A DNA stretch of 60,000 bases from Tubiluchus corallicola (lineage: Eukaryota; Priapulida; Priapulimorpha; Priapulimorphida; Tubiluchidae), in contig JAQGDQ010002366.1 in the NCBI GenBank assembly GCA_030141605.1, forward strand, positions 497,160 to 557,159, read 5' to 3'. The notes under the pieces were generated by a model that made no database searches, was not told the origin of the DNA, and saw only the letters and a list, made by a program, of their open reading frames with translations. The translations under genes and the position numbers were made by a program. Shown in pieces: positions 57,501 to 60,000 of the stretch (its first letter is position 1; each line of letters begins with the position of its first letter).

Positions 57501-58708
57501 TGTAACTGCTTGTGGTGCGTTATAAAATGGGCACGTTATATGAACATAGAAGGATGCGTATTTTCCGAAGAGAATAATAATTTTTGAAAATTTTTAATTT
57601 TGTGCTCTAAAATCTGGCGCCCTAGCTTACCCTCCTCTTAGCCTTTTAGTAAATACGCCCCTGACTTGTGTTAAACCTGAAATACACCTGCTTGTAAATT
57701 ACTGCATTAATTACTCGCTTTATTTACGCGCATTGCTGGAAATTTCCGACAAGTTATAAAAACTTCTTTGATGATTCACCATAAAATCTGAAAAAACATT
57801 CATTATTCAGCGGCTGATTCTGTAACTGGTCCATACTGAAGGTGCAGTATCAGCTTATAATCTGCTCTTATTTGCATTGCCTATAGAAATCTTGCCCTTT
57901 GCGATTTTACATTATTAAGAGCCGGATTAACCAACAGACCAAGTAGACCATTGGCCTAGAACCCAGAGCATCTGGGGACCCACTGAAACTAATTTGATGC
58001 ACAGCGTGCCAGCGAATAACCTTGTTTCAAGTATACACCGGGTATTTCATTCCTATTACAATATATTCAATAACTATAAGGGCCACTGTAAAGTAAGAAC
58101 AGGGCCCGTGGTACGGGGCCCCTGTAAAAAAAGTATAGGCCCACAGTGTCACTATACATATTGGATGCTGGAAATATGCCAACATTTCTATAAATTTAGG
58201 GACCCACTCATGAGCTTGGTATAGGGCCCATAAGTTGGTAAATACAGCCCTGATTTTAGCATGTGCCATTTCTAATATTGGTAACTCATCAGTTTGTTAC
58301 AGATATTGTAAAATATCAGTGATAACAAGCCAGAGTTCCTTACAATTTCGCTTGTTTGCGCACACGTTAATTGCCTATTCCTGTGTACTGAAGGTTTAAT
58401 ATAGATGTATTTCATTTTAATACATAGCTATGTAGAACAATATATTTTTTAGCACTGCAATTCATCTTTGGTGTATATGAAATTTAGTTTTTTTTGAACG
58501 GATTAAATTCTAACCAAAACTTAAGTATTCGCAGTAACAATTATATATGTTAATTAATAATCTTACTCTTGTAGTGCTTAGTACACAATACCTTTTTCCA
58601 TCAGCGGTTGACTGGAAGTCATCGGCAGCATTGAATAAGAAGATGACAAAGCACTGGATGTGAGATGTGTGTTATATCCTGCGAATGCGTAGCGAGCATA
58701 GGTTATAT
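51443..58708 (-). CDS. TEL/Yan-type ETS transcription factor (ETV6/7, anterior-open-like), 3' part
   Basis: Five exons on the minus strand, 58592-58708, 56212-56307, 53115-53183, 51984-52230 and 51443-51515, GT-AG with consistent phases, code the last 199 residues; upstream exons, including any SAM/Pointed domain, are beyond the right edge. The ETS domain (exon 51984-52230 into 51515) begins VRLLWDFLYQLLENP, has the wing/recognition helix MTFDKLSRALRYYYRVNILK with the two DNA-contacting arginines, and ends GERQCYRFLHSPVKLRNRKQ. RLLWD at the start and YYYRVNIL...GER.CY.F at the end are most like the Yan/TEL subfamily, whose members are nuclear repressors antagonised by ERK signalling. The linker has P-I-S-P and P-V-S-P, ERK-type sites. 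A separate SPDEF or ERG-type assignment fits worse. The tail after the ETS domain is short. Confidence 0.88.
51984..52230 (-). CDS. ETS domain exon
   Basis: 247 nt between GCGGTATACAG and GTAACA, phase 1 to phase 2. Encodes almost the whole winged-helix ETS domain, including WKDRSNAVFHI, ARMWGVQKNHSQMTFDKLS and RALRYYYRVNILKK. Confidence 0.95.
53115..53183 (-). CDS. ETS factor short acidic linker exon
   Basis: 69 nt between GTAATTGCAG and GTGAGC, phase 1 to phase 1; DDGCSRSYSSEEDNEPPL, acidic and serine-rich. Confidence 0.72.
53184..55370. other. ETS intron, no further feature seen
   Basis: AT-rich intron sequence; a string GGGGTTCAATTAAATC near 53,657 faintly resembles a Pol III B box but has no A box partner. 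Confidence 0.4.
55371..56012. repeat. Long AT pentanucleotide array with internal inversion
   Basis: (TAATG)n entry, then TATAA units to about 55,770, then the reverse-complement unit TTATA to about 55,828, then TATAA again to about 56,010. About 640 bp, in an ETS intron 200 bp from the PxSP exon. Open frames across it are artefacts of the repeat. Confidence 0.95.
56212..56307 (-). CDS. ETS factor linker exon with PxSP sites
   Basis: 96 nt between AATTCTGTAG and GTGAGT, phase 1 to phase 1; VLPISPPVSPVSGPSGEK contains two P-x-S-P motifs. Confidence 0.78.
56829..56919 (+). repeat. Imperfect TGAA/TGAG tetranucleotide repeat
   Basis: Interleaved TGAG, TGAC, TGAT, TGAA and TAAA units over about 90 bp in an ETS intron. 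Confidence 0.8.
57224..57663. mobile_element. hAT-like MITE in ETS intron
   Basis: 440 bp; ends CAGGGGCGTACT and, inverted, CAGGGGCGTATT (11 of 12 pairs). No coding frame. The flanking 8-mers (ACTATGAC, ACTTGTGT) agree only partly, so a target-site duplication is not proven. Confidence 0.65.
57917..58252. mobile_element. Degenerate hAT-like MITE in ETS intron
   Basis: Left AGAGCCGGATTAACCAA and inverted right AGGGCTGTATTTACCAA agree at 13 of 17 positions. The interior is rich in GGGCCC/GGGGCCC, unlike the AT-rich flanks. No clear duplication at the ends. Confidence 0.5.
58592..58708 (-). CDS. ETS factor, first visible exon (linker)
   Basis: 117 nt between TTTTTTGTAG and GTATTG, phase 1 to phase 1; Ser/Thr/Tyr-rich ITYARYAFAG...LTSSALSSSYSMLPM. 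No domain. The preceding exon is not in the window. Confidence 0.72.
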
Positions 58709-58884
58709 CTACAAAAAACGATCGACAAATTATTGTTGACTATCCAACGTCCCGTAAAATATTTTGCACATAACTATATTTTCGATAAAAATCACGCGCG
58801 AACATTCTACATAGTGTTCGGTTAGCATTCTTGAACTTTAATAGGCGGATAGATATTGGAAACTGGACTCCTTTTTTCAGGCAA

Positions 58885-60000
58885 CTGACACTAATCTAGT
58901 TCATGTGTCGGGAGATTTTAACGCAGATTTTAGTCGTGATTACGGTTTGTGGCTAAATAAATGTGTAACGAGTATTTTTTCAGATAAACTTTTGTTACTG
59001 CTGAAACTTTTTCATACCATATTGCATCCCACAATTCTCGTTTATGGCTTGATCATATTTTTCAAATGCATAATTGCATTCGGGACATGCATGTTGAACA
59101 TGCCTTGAACACTTTTCTGTCATCTGTCATGACCATTTTTCTGTCATCTGTCTACTAAACATGGATCCAGGTGTGGCCTTAGTGGCCGTTCTAATATTAA
59201 ACATGCTGATTGAGAAAAGGCTACCCGAAATCAAGTTCAATCGTTAACAGATTCTGTTATTATACCTATTATTAAAACCAGACCTTTGGATATAACTAGC
59301 TGCGATAACCATAGATCAATAGCTATCTCTGCTGTAATTAGCAAATTTATTGAGCATGTCATTTCAGAAAGATTTATGGCTATTTTAAGTGCATCTGATT
59401 ATCAAGTGTATCTATGTGCGCTGAAGGAAATTCTTTATATGTGCAAAAGTCCTGCTAGTCCTGCTTTTGTGTGCTTTGCAGGGGCTAGCAAGGCTTTTGA
59501 TAGAGTTAATCGTCTCCTGTTTCAGAAATTAGAAAGTGTGGGTTTGCCGACGCCTGTACTAGAATTACTTGCCCGTGATGTTTCCATTAAACATTAATGA
59601 TCTTTCAAAAAAGTTATCAACTATGAGGTCTGCCACGTGTCGTTTAGGTGTACACCTATTAATCACTTATTTTATGCTGACGATCTGTGTTTAATTGCTC
59701 CCTCTACACCGGCATTACAGAAATGCTTGATTGCTGCGAAGAATATGCCATAATGGTATTGTAATTAATGCTTTCAAGATGAAAAATGTGTATTTTATTC
59801 CAAATGCTTTCAGAAATGTCAGTTTTGCTAATGTAACTTTGCAAGAGAACCGATTGAACTCGAACGTGAAATAAAATATCTTGGTCATATAATTAACGAT
59901 GAATGTAAAGACGATGCTGATATTTTAAATCAGTTGCGCCTTTTTATATTAGATTTAATATTCTTTGCAGAAATTTTTGTTCTTGCTCTGCTGATGTCAG
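58885..60000 (+). mobile_element. LINE, decayed, running off the right edge
   Basis: Endonuclease remnant HVSGDFNADFSRDYG (about 58,902-58,945), then RT: DNHRSIAISAVISKFIEHV (about 59,310), motif A FAGASKAFDRV (about 59,475), motif C FYADDLCLIAPS (about 59,670), and KYLGHIINDECKDDADILNQ near 59,880-59,940. The spacing from endonuclease to RT is only about 350 bp, so the middle is deleted. Frames shift repeatedly. It overlaps sequence immediately upstream of the first visible ETS exon. Confidence 0.8.

Overview
This is a stretch of animal (metazoan) nuclear genome: AT-rich, with spliced protein genes, GT-AG introns, many decayed LINE retrotransposons and small inverted-repeat DNA transposons. 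The gene set (CYP2-clan P450, ARMC3, a Ly6/uPAR-type protein with a sleepless/quiver-like layout, dynactin p50, a TEL/Yan-type ETS factor) and the CR1-like and RTE-like LINEs fit a marine invertebrate. The sequence alone does not let me name the phylum.

Layout. 1-775: 3' end of a LINE. 775-3.8 kb: intergenic, with a minus-strand LTR-like promoter/poly(A) cassette. 3.8-10.9 kb (-): complete five-exon cytochrome P450, 499 aa, rebuilt with consistent splice phases. 14.5-16.9 kb (-): intronless ARMC3 ORF of 825 aa with an RFX X-box-like site just upstream. 18.6-21.7 kb (+): complete four-exon, ten-cysteine Ly6/uPAR-domain gene, head-to-head with ARMC3. 24.4-27.9 kb (+): a broken partial duplicate of that gene (intron 1 to part of exon 3), split by a TTAA-flanked inverted-repeat element and a microsatellite-bearing insert, and ended inside exon 3 by a truncated LINE. 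27.9-30.4 kb: that LINE, with a small pogo-like insert and a 511-bp tandem duplication. 31-35.5 kb: CRE/ETS-type promoter motif, another LINE remnant and a tRNA-like SINE. 35.6-43.2 kb (+): complete six-exon DCTN2 (dynamitin, 402 aa); intron 5 holds a TA-flanked inverted-repeat element that contains a LINE. 45.3-48.9 kb (-): RTE-type LINE with a second LINE nested in it. 51.4-58.7 kb (-): 3' part (five exons) of a TEL/Yan (ETV6/7-like) ETS repressor whose 5' exons lie beyond the right edge; its introns carry a long inverted AT-pentanucleotide array and two hAT-like MITEs. 58.9-60 kb (+): another LINE running off the window.

The genes do not form a pathway. The most informative structure is the Ly6 gene beside its partial copy. 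Each copy preserves the pre-insertion site of a transposon present in the other, which gives exact ends, target-site duplications and relative timing for two elements. Divergence between the copies is also very uneven: near zero in exon 2, several-fold higher in the next intron and exon 3. ARMC3 with a nearby X-box and the modular, symmetric-phase exons of the ETS gene are the other points I would follow. I saw no clearly new multi-gene system.
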